64,000 bases of DNA from Devosia marina (lineage in GTDB: Bacteria > Pseudomonadota > Alphaproteobacteria > Rhizobiales > Devosiaceae). The position numbers were made by a program, and so were the translations under genes. The notes under the pieces were generated by a model. The model saw only the letters and a program-made list of their open reading frames with translations. It was not told where the DNA came from and did not search any database. The first letter of the stretch is position 1, and each line of letters opens with the position of its first letter. This document shows, in pieces, positions 42,844 through 51,996 of the stretch. The stretch covers positions 124,001 to 188,000 of the forward strand of contig NZ_WQRF01000004.1 of NCBI RefSeq assembly GCF_009758415.1. Reading direction: 5' to 3'.

Positions 42844-43662
42844 TCAGACCGTGCCTCCAAGCGAACCTTCGAGCTTGGCCAGTTCCTGACCGCCAGCCAT
42901 CAAATCCTGCAATTGTTCGGAGGTGATTTCACCGCGCTTGGCCGTACCCAGGGTCTTACCCCGATTGAGGACCGTGAACCGATCCCCCACAGCCATGGCG
43001 TGACGTACGTTGTGGCTGATGAAGACCACACCCACGCCCTGCTTGCGCACCTTGTCGATGGTGGCCAGAACGTTGGAGGTCTGCCGCACGCCTAGGGCGG
43101 AGGTGGGTTCGTCCAGAATGAGGATTTTGGCACCGAAATGCACTGCCCGCGCAATGGCGACCGTTTGGCGCTCGCCACCAGAAAGAGTACCCACAGCCTG
43201 ATCCGGCGCGCGCAGATTGATCCCCATTTCCCGCATTTCGGTCATGGCAATCTCATTCATGCGATCCATGTCCAGCCGCTTGAACGGCCCCACGCCTTTG
43301 GTCGGCTCACGCCCCATGAAGAAGTTCCGGGTTACGCTCATCAGCGGGATCATTGCGAGATCCTGGAACACCGTGGCGATGCCTGCCTCCATGGCGTCAC
43401 GCGGTGTTGAGAACGACATCTGTTTGCCTTCAAACAGGATCTGGCCGCTTGTGGGCTTGTGCACCCCGGACATGGTCTTGATGAAAGTGGACTTGCCCGC
43501 GCCATTGTCGCCGAGCAGACAATGGCATTCGCCAGGCTTTACGTCGAAGCTGACCCCGGCCAAAGCAATGATATTGCCGAAATGCTTTTCGATGTTCTGC
43601 ATTTCGATGATCGGGGCAACGTCGGGCGCTTCGCCATGATGGAACTTGGAGTCTGCGGTCAT
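42844..43662 (-). CDS. Sugar ABC transporter ATP-binding protein (FrcA-like, single domain)
   Basis: 272 aa with one ATPase domain: Walker [15 protein letters not shown] near residue 50, Q-loop [10 protein letters not shown] near 98, signature [15 protein letters not shown] near 158, Walker [13 protein letters not shown] near 180. The single-domain form with the GDNGAGKS loop and SALGVRQT phrase matches the fructose/mannose/ribose FrcA group rather than the double-domain RbsA. It is last in the order binding protein, permease, ATPase, two bases from the permease stop. Confidence 0.92.
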   Translation of the reverse strand: MTADSKFHHGEAPDVAPIIEMQNIEKHFGNIIALAGVSFDVKPGECHCLLGDNGAGKSTFIKTMSGVHKPTSGQILFEGKQMSFSTPRDAMEAGIATVFQDLAMIPLMSVTRNFFMGREPTKGVGPFKRLDMDRMNEIAMTEMREMGINLRAPDQAVGTLSGGERQTVAIARAVHFGAKILILDEPTSALGVRQTSNVLATIDKVRKQGVGVVFISHNVRHAMAVGDRFTVLNRGKTLGTAKRGEITSEQLQDLMAGGQELAKLEGSLGGTV

Positions 43663-43664
43663 GA

Positions 43665-44774
43665 TCAGCGCTCCCCGGTGACGCGTTTGCGGATCGCGTT
43701 GTTAAAGAGAACGGCGACGAGCAGCATGCCGCCCAGGAAGACCTGGAACCAGTCCTGGTCGAAATCGGTATAGGTCAACCCGATCACGACCATGCCGAAG
43801 ATGACAGCGCCGAAGAAAGCGCCGATGGCAGAACCATAGCCGCCGGTGAGCAGACAGCCGCCGATCACTGCCGCAATAATGGCCTCGAACTCCTTCATGA
43901 AGCCGCGGCGGGCATCGGTCGAGCCTGCGTCCATTACGGTGATGATGGCGACCAAAGCAGCGCAGCACGCCGTGACCATGAACAGCGAAATCTTCACCTT
44001 TCGCACCGGCACGCCCGCATTGCTCGCAGCATTGGCGTCCCCACCGGCGGCAAATATCCAGTTGCCAACTGGAGTTCTGAGCAGGACCCATGTCGCCAAA
44101 AGGGCGATCAGCACGAACCAGACGATCTCGATCGGCAATCCCGGCACTTTGGGCGCGCCATTGTTGAAGGTTTCAATGATTCCGGCATCGGCAAGTACCT
44201 TGAAAAGTGCGCCAAATGCATCCCCTGAGAAGAATGGCGCGAGCCAGTCCCCTTCCACGGCTTCGCGCACACCGCGAAGTTGGGTGGAGCCACCGGTGGC
44301 GATCTTGAGGCCCACCAGCGACAGTCCTCGCAAAACGAACAGGAATGCCAGGGTCACGATGAAGGATGGCAGTCCGGAGCGGATCACGATGATGCCGTTG
44401 ATCGATCCGACCATGGCTGAGAGCAGGAAGGTCGCCGGAATGGCGATAATAAGCGGCAGGCCAAGCGTGACGGTGGCCGCGGCAAAGAACAGGCCGGCGA
44501 AGGCGACCATCGATCCGATCGAGAGATCGAATTCACCCCCGATCATCAGCAGCGAGGCCCCGATGGCAAGTATGCCGAGCTGGGCGGCGGGCGTCATGAA
44601 GTTGACGATCCCGGAGAAGGTGAACATCGCCGGATCGGCGGTTAGCAGGAAGAAGACCGTGACCAGGATGAATCCGGCAACGGCGCCGAGTTCGGGCCTC
44701 TTGAGGATACGGGCGCCCAGGCCCTCGGCCTTCATGCGCTCGTCTCTTACAGCCTGTGCAGCATCTTCTGACAT
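43665..44774 (-). CDS. Sugar ABC transporter permease (FrcC/RbsC-like)
   Basis: 369 aa with about ten membrane helices. Family landmarks: [20 protein letters not shown] near residue 80, [20 protein letters not shown] near 125 and [24 protein letters not shown] motif ([20 protein letters not shown]) near 250, which contacts the ATPase. It is somewhat longer than RbsC because of a periplasmic insertion ([20 protein letters not shown]) near 170. It belongs with the FrcA-like ATPase and the binding protein, forming a sugar or polyol importer. Confidence 0.92.
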   Translation of the reverse strand: MSEDAAQAVRDERMKAEGLGARILKRPELGAVAGFILVTVFFLLTADPAMFTFSGIVNFMTPAAQLGILAIGASLLMIGGEFDLSIGSMVAFAGLFFAAATVTLGLPLIIAIPATFLLSAMVGSINGIIVIRSGLPSFIVTLAFLFVLRGLSLVGLKIATGGSTQLRGVREAVEGDWLAPFFSGDAFGALFKVLADAGIIETFNNGAPKVPGLPIEIVWFVLIALLATWVLLRTPVGNWIFAAGGDANAASNAGVPVRKVKISLFMVTACCAALVAIITVMDAGSTDARRGFMKEFEAIIAAVIGGCLLTGGYGSAIGAFFGAVIFGMVVIGLTYTDFDQDWFQVFLGGMLLVAVLFNNAIRKRVTGER

Positions 44775-44806
44775 ATGGTCCTCCCTGGAGATCTGGCGAT
44801 GCTTGT

Positions 44807-44835
44807 GGGCCGTGACGCGGTGTGCAGCACGGCCC
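44807..44835 (-). other. Hairpin between binding-protein and permease genes
   Basis: GGGCCGTG and CACGGCCC, an eight-pair perfect stem with a 13-base loop, in the 86-base gap downstream of the sugar-binding protein. No T-run. It mirrors the hairpin at 1133-1154 in the first ABC operon and probably tunes expression of the permease relative to the binding protein. Confidence 0.55.
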
Positions 44836-44860
44836 CGGTTTCACAACGTCATGGCAGCGG

Positions 44861-45787
44861 TTAGCGGATGCCCTGAGCGGATAGCTCGACCACCTGGCCC
44901 GCCTTGTCGGCGGTGATCAGGTTCGGACCGGACGGCACGTCGCCGCCGGGCACGAGACCGTACTTGGCGTGCAGCGCCAAGAAGGTCACCGGCAGGTAGC
45001 CCTGGAGGAATTGCTGCTGATCGATGGCGAACGCGGCATCGCCGTCAGCGACGGACTGCAGGAAGTTGGCGGACAGATCGAAGGTACCGATGAGCACATC
45101 GCCCGTGCGACCAACGGCAGCAACCGCAGCTACCGCGGGCTCACCCACCAGGCTGGCGCCAAGACCCATCACCGTATCGATATCCGGGTTGGACTCGAGG
45201 GCTGCGCGAATTTTGGCCTCGACCTCGGCCGGATCGTTGTTGGTGGGAACCACTTCAACGGTGCCGCCGAAACCTTCGATGAAACCTTCGCAGCGCAGAT
45301 CGAGAGCGACGTTGCCGACTTCCTGGTTGACGCAGATGGCGGTTGTGCCACCCATCTCGGCCAGCTTCTCACCAGCCGCCTTGCCAGCAGTGAATTCGTC
45401 CTGGCCGACGTGGAGCAATGCTCCGAGTTCCTTGGCAACGTCCGAACCAGAGTTCATTGAGATGACCGGGATGCCGGCCGCAACAGCGCGTTGGATGGAG
45501 GGGCCAAGAGCGTCGGCATCCGGGATGGACACAACGAGCCCGTCGGGCTCCTGGTTCACGGCGGCGTCGATCAACTGGCTCATCTGCACCATGTCGAAGG
45601 TCTCAGGGGATCGGAAGTCGACATTGGCGCCGGTGTCGGCCGCAGCGGCCTCCACGCCGTTCTTCACCACTGACCAAAACGGATCGTTGGCCTGGCCATG
45701 GGCAACGACGATGATTTCCTGCGCCGCAGCCGGAGAAGAGAATCCGACAGCCGCAGCAATGGCGACCGCCTTGAGCAATTTAGACAT
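44861..45787 (-). CDS. Sugar ABC transporter substrate-binding protein (periplasmic-binding-protein type 1)
   Basis: 308 aa. The signal peptide (LLKAVAIAAAVGFSSPAAAQ) is followed by the type 1 fold: VVAHGQANDPFWSVVKNGVE near residue 28, DGLVVSIPDADALGPSIQRA near 85, AGIPVISMNSGSD near 108 and DTVMGLGASLVGEPAV near 205. It resembles ribose- and xylose-type binding proteins. The ATG at 45787 is right behind GGAGGTAAC. A candidate RpiR-type operator lies upstream at 45875-45888. Neighbouring inositol-type dehydrogenases suggest a polyol ligand. Confidence 0.92.
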   Translation of the reverse strand: MSKLLKAVAIAAAVGFSSPAAAQEIIVVAHGQANDPFWSVVKNGVEAAAADTGANVDFRSPETFDMVQMSQLIDAAVNQEPDGLVVSIPDADALGPSIQRAVAAGIPVISMNSGSDVAKELGALLHVGQDEFTAGKAAGEKLAEMGGTTAICVNQEVGNVALDLRCEGFIEGFGGTVEVVPTNNDPAEVEAKIRAALESNPDIDTVMGLGASLVGEPAVAAVAAVGRTGDVLIGTFDLSANFLQSVADGDAAFAIDQQQFLQGYLPVTFLALHAKYGLVPGGDVPSGPNLITADKAGQVVELSAQGIR

Positions 45788-45874
45788 GTTACCTCCCATA
45801 TGTGTTTTGTGGACTATTCCACTGCGCTCGCCTCCTCAGCGGGCGCCCTCCCGACCATTTCGCTCCTACGAAAT

Positions 45875-45888
45875 GGAATATTTATTCT
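45875..45888 (-). promoter_or_regulatory. Candidate RpiR/IolR operator, importer side
   Basis: GGAA-TATTTA-TTCT in the gap between the binding protein and the RpiR gene. From memory, the RpiR-family regulator IolR of Sinorhizobium meliloti uses GGAA-N6-TTCC; this site matches seven of eight fixed bases. A second copy sits before the first dehydrogenase gene at 46788-46801. Confidence 0.5.
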
Positions 45889-45907
45889 ATTAATCCTCTG
45901 GATGGCT

Positions 45908-46741
45908 TTAGTCAACGCTGCTTTGCATCGCCTTGATCGCAACCGCCAGCGTAGTGGTCAGAGTGATCGAGGCGGTGAGCGAACGAAACCCTGCAACCTC
46001 GTCCTCACGCGCAATCAGCATTTCAGTGGCAAATTCGTTAAGAGGGCAATTGTCCGAGTCGGTAAGTCCATAGACCTTGATGCCCCGATCCGCTGACTCT
46101 CTGGCCAGCCTGATGGTTTCGGGGGAGAAGGGAGCGAAAGACACAGCAAACACAACGTCTCCCTCGAAGATGGTGCCGGACGCATTCAGCATGCCAGAGG
46201 CGTAGTGCAGCGAAGACGGCACTTCGAGCTTGTCGAGCAAATAGGCCATGCTCGACACCACGGCATAAGCACGGCGAAGGCCGATCAGATGAATGACGCG
46301 GGCCTGTGCCATGCCCCGAGCGATCCTGTCCAGACCTTCATTGGTAACTGAGTTGGCCAGCGAGAGAAGCGACTTATGACCGGCCTCGGCGAACTCGGCG
46401 AGCAATTGTCCAGTACCAACATCTGCCTGGAACCGCAGATTGCCGAGACGATCCTGATAGTCCGGGCGGAAATCGGTAACCTGCGCCTTGAACAGGCCCT
46501 GCATTTCCGAATAGCCAGAAAAACCCAATGCCTGGCAGAACCGCATATAGGCCGAGGGAGCCACGCCTGACGCCCGCGCCATCTCCGACACTGTAGAGAC
46601 CGGAATGAGATGCAGATGGCGACGGGTAAACAATGCGCATTGCTTCAAACGCTTGGGCAGAATATCAGCGCCTGCATCGAGCCGCTCAAGCACCTCGGTG
46701 ACTGTCTGGGGGACCAGAGCTGAAGATTGCGGGGCGGTCAT
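45908..46741 (-). CDS. RpiR/MurR family transcriptional regulator
   Basis: 277 aa. An N-terminal HTH_6 domain (LHLIPVSTVSEMARASGVAP then SAYMRFCQALGFSGYSEMQG) spans about residues 45-85, and a C-terminal SIS sugar-phosphate-binding domain follows (ARVIHLIGLRRAYAVVSSMA near 140; GDVVFAVSFAPFSPETIRLA near 190). It is encoded between the sugar importer and the catabolic genes, 75 bases from the start of the divergent dehydrogenase. It would sense a phosphorylated or related intermediate and control both arms. Confidence 0.9.
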   Translation of the reverse strand: MTAPQSSALVPQTVTEVLERLDAGADILPKRLKQCALFTRRHLHLIPVSTVSEMARASGVAPSAYMRFCQALGFSGYSEMQGLFKAQVTDFRPDYQDRLGNLRFQADVGTGQLLAEFAEAGHKSLLSLANSVTNEGLDRIARGMAQARVIHLIGLRRAYAVVSSMAYLLDKLEVPSSLHYASGMLNASGTIFEGDVVFAVSFAPFSPETIRLARESADRGIKVYGLTDSDNCPLNEFATEMLIAREDEVAGFRSLTASITLTTTLAVAIKAMQSSVD

Positions 46742-46787
46742 CTCGTTCCTCTCTTGACAGCCAGCCTACAACCGAACATTGGATTTT

Positions 46788-46801
46788 GGAACAAAAATTC
46801 T
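46788..46801 (+). promoter_or_regulatory. Candidate RpiR/IolR operator, catabolic side
   Basis: GGAA-CAAAAA-TTCT, 15 bases before the first dehydrogenase ATG and close to its ribosome-binding site AGGGAGG. The arrangement GGAA-N6-TTCT equals the site in front of the importer. A TTGACA -35-like box lies further upstream at 46754-46759. Confidence 0.5.
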
Positions 46802-46816
46802 GAAAGGGAGGCGGTC

Positions 46817-47950
46817 ATGGCAATGGGGTTGGGCCTCATAGGCACCGGTTTCATGGGTAAGGCCCATGCCCTGGCGTACCGCCAGGCCGGGGCCGTATTC
46901 GGCGATTTGCCAGAGGTGCGGCTAGCCCTAATCTGTGACACCCCCGCCGACAAGGCCACGGAGATGGCTCGGCAGTTCGGTTTTTCGGGAGCAAGAGACA
47001 ACTGGCGCGAACTCGCGACCGCTCCCGAGGTCGACATCGTCTCGATCACCGCGCCCAACGGGCTGCACTGCGAAATGGCACTGGCGGCGATTGCAGCTGG
47101 CAAGCATGTGCATTGCGAAAAGCCCATGGCCCTGACCCTGAGCGATGCGCAAGCGATGCAGACGGCGGCTGAACAGGCCGGCGTGCGTACAATGGTGGGG
47201 TACAACTACATCCACAACCCCGCGGTGCAGCACGCCCGCCGTCTGATCGAAGCGGGCGAGATCGGCCGGCCGGTGCACTTCCGCGGGTGGGTCGACGAAG
47301 ACTATCAGGCTGACCCTGAGCTGGCTTGGACCTGGCGCGCCAAGCGTGCGGATGCCGGACTTGGGGCGCTTGGCGATCTCGGATGCCATCTGGTCTCAAT
47401 GTCCCATGTTCTGATGGGTCCAATCGACAGCCTGGTCGCAGACACGCAGATCATTCATCCCACCCGCCCCCTCGCCTCTGGTTCCGGCCGCGCGGCGGTG
47501 GAGAACGAGGATGCGGCCTCCGCCCTGGTTCATTACGCCAATGGGGCGCAGGGGACGCTATGTACGTCCCGTTCCGCCTGGGGGCGCAAGAACCGCCTCG
47601 ACTGGGAAGTTCATGGCACCAAGGGCATGATCACCTTCTCCCAGGAGCGGATGAACGAATTGCGGCTCTACCGCAATCAGGGCGCTCCAGGTTTGCAGGG
47701 CTTTTCGACCATTCTGACGGGTCCCGCACACGAGCCCTATGGCGCGTTCTGCCCGGCACCCGGCCATCAACTGGGCTTTGGCGACCTCAAGACCATCGAA
47801 GTCGCCCGGTTCCTGCGCAGCATTGCGGCAAATGAGCCCTGCTTTCCAAACTTCACTGACGCGCTCACCTTCGAGCGTGTCATACACGCAATTGACCTGT
47901 CGGCACGTGAAGGCCGTCGCGTCCATCTCAATGAGGAACTCGATACATGA
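46817..47950 (+). CDS. Gfo/Idh/MocA family oxidoreductase
   Basis: 377 aa NAD(P)-dependent sugar or polyol dehydrogenase. The Rossmann motif GLGLIGTGFMGKAHA is at the N terminus, the family Lys is in HVHCEKPMALT near residue 103, and the active-site region includes GALGDLGCHLVSMSHVLMG near 180 with its conserved Asp and His. The C-terminal domain is complete. The ATG at 46817 follows AGGGAGG. Its stop overlaps the next gene (ATGA). Substrate unknown; the operon suggests an inositol-like or rare hexose. Confidence 0.9.
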   Translation: MAMGLGLIGTGFMGKAHALAYRQAGAVFGDLPEVRLALICDTPADKATEMARQFGFSGARDNWRELATAPEVDIVSITAPNGLHCEMALAAIAAGKHVHCEKPMALTLSDAQAMQTAAEQAGVRTMVGYNYIHNPAVQHARRLIEAGEIGRPVHFRGWVDEDYQADPELAWTWRAKRADAGLGALGDLGCHLVSMSHVLMGPIDSLVADTQIIHPTRPLASGSGRAAVENEDAASALVHYANGAQGTLCTSRSAWGRKNRLDWEVHGTKGMITFSQERMNELRLYRNQGAPGLQGFSTILTGPAHEPYGAFCPAPGHQLGFGDLKTIEVARFLRSIAANEPCFPNFTDALTFERVIHAIDLSAREGRRVHLNEELDT

Positions 47951-48948
47951 AAACCGCCCTTTTTGGCGCCGGGCGCATCGGCCGTGTGCATGCTGCCTCT
48001 ATCAAGACAGACCCGCGCTCGGAGTTGGTCGCGGTAACTGACGTGGTCAGCGAAGCTGCCGCCGCCTTGGCCCGCGAGCACGGCGTTGAGGCGCGCGCTC
48101 CCGAGGACATCCTGGCCGACAAGAACATCGACGCCATTCTCATCGCCTCCTCCACCAACACCCATGCCGAACTGATCGAAAAGGGTGCGGCGGCTGGCAA
48201 GGCGATCTTCTGCGAAAAACCGATTGATCTGTCGCTGAGCCGTGCACTCGAGCTGTCGAAACGCATCGCCGGACATGCCCGACCCATGATGATGGGTTTC
48301 AACCGCCGCTTTGATCCAAACTTTGCCGCCGTCAAGGCAGCCTTTACCGCCGGAGAAGTCGGCAAAGGAGAAATGCTGGCCGTTACGTCCTATGATCCGG
48401 CACCGCCGCCGGTGAGCTATATCAAGGTGTCGGGCGGACTGTATCGCGACATGATGATCCACGACTTCGACATGTGTTCCTTCATGTTCGGCATGCCAAA
48501 AACCGTCACCGCCCACGGTTCGTGTCTGGTAGATCCCGAAATCGGTGCCGCCGGCGACATCGATACCGCTGTCGTCGTGCTGAGCTATGCCGACGGCCGC
48601 ATCGCCACCATCCGCAATTCCCGCCGTGCACCCTATGGCTATGACCAGCGGGTCGAGCTGGTTGGCTCGGAGGGTACACTGGCTGCCGAAAACGAGATCG
48701 AGAACACGGTTGTAAAATCTACATCTGCGGGTGTGGTGTCGGCCAAGCCGGTCTATTTCTTCCTCGAGCGCTACATGCGGGCCTATTCGATTGAATGGTC
48801 GGCCTTTGTCGATGCGGTTGTCGAGGGCAAGCCGGTTCCCGCCACCATCCAGGATGGCGTCAACGCATTGGCACTGGCCGAGGCCGCAAATCTGTCATTT
48901 GGCGAAAAGCGCACGGTCGACCTGGCCGAAGTGCTGCCGGGAGTCTGA
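47947..48948 (+). CDS. iolG: Inositol 2-dehydrogenase-like oxidoreductase (IolG)
   Basis: 333 aa, Gfo/Idh/MocA family. It opens TALFGAGRIGRVHAASI, carries the catalytic Lys in IFCEKPIDLSLS near residue 96 and the substrate motif YRDMMIHDFDMCSFMFG near 170, where the Asp and His pair oxidises a ring hydroxyl. The order and sequence resemble IolG, which oxidises myo-inositol to scyllo-inosose, more closely than the gene before it. It is two bases from the TIM-barrel gene, so the three genes form one transcript. Confidence 0.85.
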   Translation: MKTALFGAGRIGRVHAASIKTDPRSELVAVTDVVSEAAAALAREHGVEARAPEDILADKNIDAILIASSTNTHAELIEKGAAAGKAIFCEKPIDLSLSRALELSKRIAGHARPMMMGFNRRFDPNFAAVKAAFTAGEVGKGEMLAVTSYDPAPPPVSYIKVSGGLYRDMMIHDFDMCSFMFGMPKTVTAHGSCLVDPEIGAAGDIDTAVVVLSYADGRIATIRNSRRAPYGYDQRVELVGSEGTLAAENEIENTVVKSTSAGVVSAKPVYFFLERYMRAYSIEWSAFVDAVVEGKPVPATIQDGVNALALAEAANLSFGEKRTVDLAEVLPGV

Positions 48949-48950
48949 CC

Positions 48951-49724
48951 ATGGCCTTCACCCTTGCCGCCTGTGCGGAAATGCTGTGGCGCGACAAGCC
49001 GATCGAATGGCGCTGCGCGCGCCTCCACGAAATGGGGTTTCAGGTCGGTCTCTGGAACTGGCCCGCCCACGACATCGACAAACTCATCGCTTCCGGCGCA
49101 CGCTTTTCGATCATGAATGGCTACCTGGAAGGGCGGCTTGCCGATGACACTGGTGCCGACATGTTGCTGGCCTCGGCGCGGGAAGCGGCTTTGGTAGGGA
49201 AGCGCCTGGGTGTTGCCAGGCTCAACCTGCATGGCACCGGACTTGGCGATGGAGGCCGTCCCAGTATTGCCGAAGTGGCTACACCGCTTAAGTGGGTCAA
49301 GGCGCTGGACACTCTCAACCGCATCTGCGACCTGGCTGAAGAGCTCGACGTAGTCTTCACACTCGAAAACCTGAACCTGCCCGTTGATCATGCGGGGGTG
49401 CCCTTCGCCCGCGCCGAGGAGACGCTTGCTCTGGTCTCGGCCGTCAATCGGCCACGCTTGCGGCTCAACCTGGATCTCTATCATGCCCAAATCGGCGAGG
49501 GTAACTTAATCGAACTGTGCCAGGCATGCCTGCCCTGGATCGGCGAAATTCAGGTGGCCGACGTTCCCGGCCGCTGCGAGCCGGGCACCGGGGAGATCAA
49601 TTATTGCGGTGTCGCCCGGGCACTCAGGGCCATGGGATATGATGGCCCGGTGGGCATGGAAGCCTTTGCGTCGGCCGATCCCGAAAACGCCCTCGAGGCC
49701 TTCAGGCAGGCCTTCACTGTTTAG
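48951..49724 (+). CDS. TIM-barrel protein (hydroxypyruvate isomerase / Hyi-OtnI-like)
   Basis: 257 aa xylose-isomerase-like barrel. The family phrases are present: ACAEMLWRDKPIEWRCARLH at the start, LNLHGTG near residue 85, FTLENLN near 137 (metal Glu), LNLDLYHAQIGEGNL near 168 and GEIQVADVPGRCEPGTGEIN near 195, ending GPVGMEAFASADPE. These residues hold the metal in hydroxypyruvate isomerases and 2-oxo-tetronate isomerases. It is the last gene of the three-gene catabolic arm. ATG two bases after the iolG stop. Confidence 0.87.
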   Translation: MAFTLAACAEMLWRDKPIEWRCARLHEMGFQVGLWNWPAHDIDKLIASGARFSIMNGYLEGRLADDTGADMLLASAREAALVGKRLGVARLNLHGTGLGDGGRPSIAEVATPLKWVKALDTLNRICDLAEELDVVFTLENLNLPVDHAGVPFARAEETLALVSAVNRPRLRLNLDLYHAQIGEGNLIELCQACLPWIGEIQVADVPGRCEPGTGEINYCGVARALRAMGYDGPVGMEAFASADPENALEAFRQAFTV

Positions 49725-49978
49725 CGCCACCTGGATTGGGATCTGAAAGGTCGGTCAGCGGACGCCACCCGCATTACGTCGATCAGCCGCAAACGCGAGC
49801 TTGCCCGGCATGGACAGCGCAGCCGCTACGGCAGACTATCTTCTCCCCTCTACAATTCTCACGGCGAGGCTCAAGCGGTCAGGCAGCGGAATGTGGGCTG
49901 CGGACTGAGTAGGGAGATTAGAAAACCGCCACACGGGAGCTGAGTACAGAATTCGGTCTCGCACAACCACGCCTTTGG

Positions 49979-50863
49979 CTAGCTTAATACATCCATGGGC
50001 AAGAGATCGAGGAACTGCGCGATTGACGCGGTTCCTGAAATTTGAACTCTACTGGCAACGACGATTTCCCAACACAATTCTGGACCGGAGATAGCGCAGC
50101 TTCTGAGCGTTTTCTGCCTGCTACGTGCCACAGATTGCGGGACCAGGGCGACGCCAAGTCTTTGTTCCACCAGATTGAGTAGCGTCCCGAGATCGCTCAC
50201 TTCAAAGATCACTCGTCGGTCTACCAGTTCTTCGGTGAAGGCCCGGTCGATGAGACCCCGGGTACCAAGACCTTTCTCAAAATCGACGAATGGCACGGTG
50301 GAAAGTTGTCGCAGTGTCACGGCGTCGCCCGACAAAAAACTCGCTTCCGGCGAACACACCAACACCAGTTCTTCGCAGGCGACCAGCCTCGTTTCGATGC
50401 CCCTTTGCGCTTCGAACGCGGGCAAAAATGCAAGGTCCAGATCGCCACGCTCCAATTTGTCCAGTAAGTGCGCGGCGCCAGCCTGCACCAGGCTGATCTC
50501 AACCTGAGGATACTGCGCATGGAACCTAGCCAGGACCTGAGGCAGTTGCAGGAAGGCTGGCAAGCTTTGCACCGAGCCAATCGTCAGCCGACCCGCCTGT
50601 CCCAGTTCCACGGCCCGCACGGCATCGCGCGCTTCTGCTACCGTCGCCAGCACCTTTTCCGCTTTGGACAACAAGGTATGCCCGGCGGCTGTCAGCCTGA
50701 CCTTTCGGGTCGTGCGGACAAAAAGCTGCGCCGAGAGCTCCTCCTCCAAGGCTTGTATAGACGTAGAAAGAGCGGACTGGGCCACATTGAGCTTTCTGGC
50801 CGCGCGGGTGAAGTGCTCCATTCGTGCGGCAGCGACAAAGTAGTGAAGTTGGCGCAGCTCCAT
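49979..50863 (-). CDS. LysR family transcriptional regulator
   Basis: 294 aa. The winged-helix domain opens MELRQLHYFVAAARMEHFTR and reads AARKLNVAQSALSTSIQALE through residue 40, and the periplasmic-binding-like effector domain follows from about residue 90. It is transcribed divergently from the aldo/keto reductase operon, with 145 bases between the starts. LysR regulators commonly control the divergent neighbour in response to an intermediate. The intergenic DNA is AT-rich (ATAATC-AAATCGCA-ATAATC near 50886). Confidence 0.92.
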   Translation of the reverse strand: MELRQLHYFVAAARMEHFTRAARKLNVAQSALSTSIQALEEELSAQLFVRTTRKVRLTAAGHTLLSKAEKVLATVAEARDAVRAVELGQAGRLTIGSVQSLPAFLQLPQVLARFHAQYPQVEISLVQAGAAHLLDKLERGDLDLAFLPAFEAQRGIETRLVACEELVLVCSPEASFLSGDAVTLRQLSTVPFVDFEKGLGTRGLIDRAFTEELVDRRVIFEVSDLGTLLNLVEQRLGVALVPQSVARSRQKTLRSCAISGPELCWEIVVASRVQISGTASIAQFLDLLPMDVLS

Positions 50864-51008
50864 GACCCTTTCATCTCCAATCCAGAATAATCAAATCGCA
50901 ATAATCTATTTGAGTGATGAACCAAAGCTGCCCAAAGTGCAACACAACTCGTCGGGCGGTTGCCCTGAGGCGACGCGCCGGCTGCATCATGACATCGAGG
51001 AGATTGAT

Positions 51009-51983
51009 ATGCGCACCATCAGGCTTGGTCATACGGGGCTGGAAGTCAGCCGCATCTGTTTTGGCTGCATGTCCTTTGGCAAGGTCACCGAGGAGCGCCC
51101 CTGGGTCCTGGGTCTCGATGAGGCGCGCCCCATGTTTCAGGCGGCCTGGGACGCCGGCATCAACTTCTTTGACACCGCCAATGTCTATGCGCAGGGGACG
51201 AGCGAAGAGATCACCGGAGCGCTTATCAAAGAACTGGCGCCGCGCGAGCAGATCGTGCTGGCCACCAAGGTGTTCGGCCGCATGCGGCCCGGCCCGAACG
51301 GTCAGGGCCTGTCCCGCAAGGCGATCCTGGGCGAAATCGACAATAGTCTTCGTCGTCTGGGCACCGATTATGTCGACCTCTACCAGATTCACCGCTTCGA
51401 CCCGTTCACGCCCGTAGAGGAGACGATGGAAGCCCTGCACGATGTCGTTCGTGCCGGCAAGGCCCGCTATATTGGCGCGTCCTCGATGTGGGCATGGCAG
51501 TTCGCCAAATTGCAGCAGGCGGCCCAGAGCAATGGATGGACGCGTTTTGTGTCCATGCAGGACCAAATCAACCTGACCTATCGCGAAGAAGAGCGGGAAA
51601 TGGTTCCCCTGTGTATTGATCAGGGCATTGCCCTCTTGCCCTGGAGCCCGCTCGGCGGCGGCAAGTTGACCCGCCCCTGGGGCACACAGACCAAACGCGC
51701 CAGCACGGACCGCTACAACAAGACCATGTATGAGCAGACCGAGGGCAACGCTCAGGCGGTCGTCGAGGCCGTGGAGGCCGTAGCCAAGGCGCGCGGCGTA
51801 TCCATGGCCCAGATCGCAATGTCCTGGGTCCTGCACAAAAAGGGCGTGACGGCGCCGATCGTCGGCATCAGCAAGCTCTCGCATCTGCAGGACGCCGTCG
51901 CGGCCGAGGAACTGACCTTGAGTGGCGATGAAATCGCTCGGCTTGAAGCGCCCTATCGTCCGATTGCTGTGACCGGCTTTTAG
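51009..51983 (+). CDS. Aldo/keto reductase (YajO/YakC-like)
   Basis: 324 aa (beta/alpha)8 NADPH oxidoreductase. The catalytic Asp and Tyr are in NFFDTANVYAQGTSEEITG near residue 50-60, the Lys in IVLATKVFG near 83 and the His in DLYQIHRFDPF near 120. The cofactor loop near the C terminus (GVTAPIVGISKLSHLQDAV) is complete. A GAGGAG ribosome-binding site precedes the ATG at 51009. It is the first gene of a four-gene operon. Aldehyde or sugar reduction is likely; the substrate is not shown. Confidence 0.9.
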   Translation: MRTIRLGHTGLEVSRICFGCMSFGKVTEERPWVLGLDEARPMFQAAWDAGINFFDTANVYAQGTSEEITGALIKELAPREQIVLATKVFGRMRPGPNGQGLSRKAILGEIDNSLRRLGTDYVDLYQIHRFDPFTPVEETMEALHDVVRAGKARYIGASSMWAWQFAKLQQAAQSNGWTRFVSMQDQINLTYREEEREMVPLCIDQGIALLPWSPLGGGKLTRPWGTQTKRASTDRYNKTMYEQTEGNAQAVVEAVEAVAKARGVSMAQIAMSWVLHKKGVTAPIVGISKLSHLQDAVAAEELTLSGDEIARLEAPYRPIAVTGF

Positions 51984-51996
51984 GCCCTGGGGAGAA

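Noticed and set aside
42844..45787. Idea that the importer is strictly ribose- or fructose-specific
   Set aside because: FrcA/RbsC-like motifs occur in importers for many sugars and polyols; the neighbours suggest a cyclitol instead, so I left the gene symbols empty.
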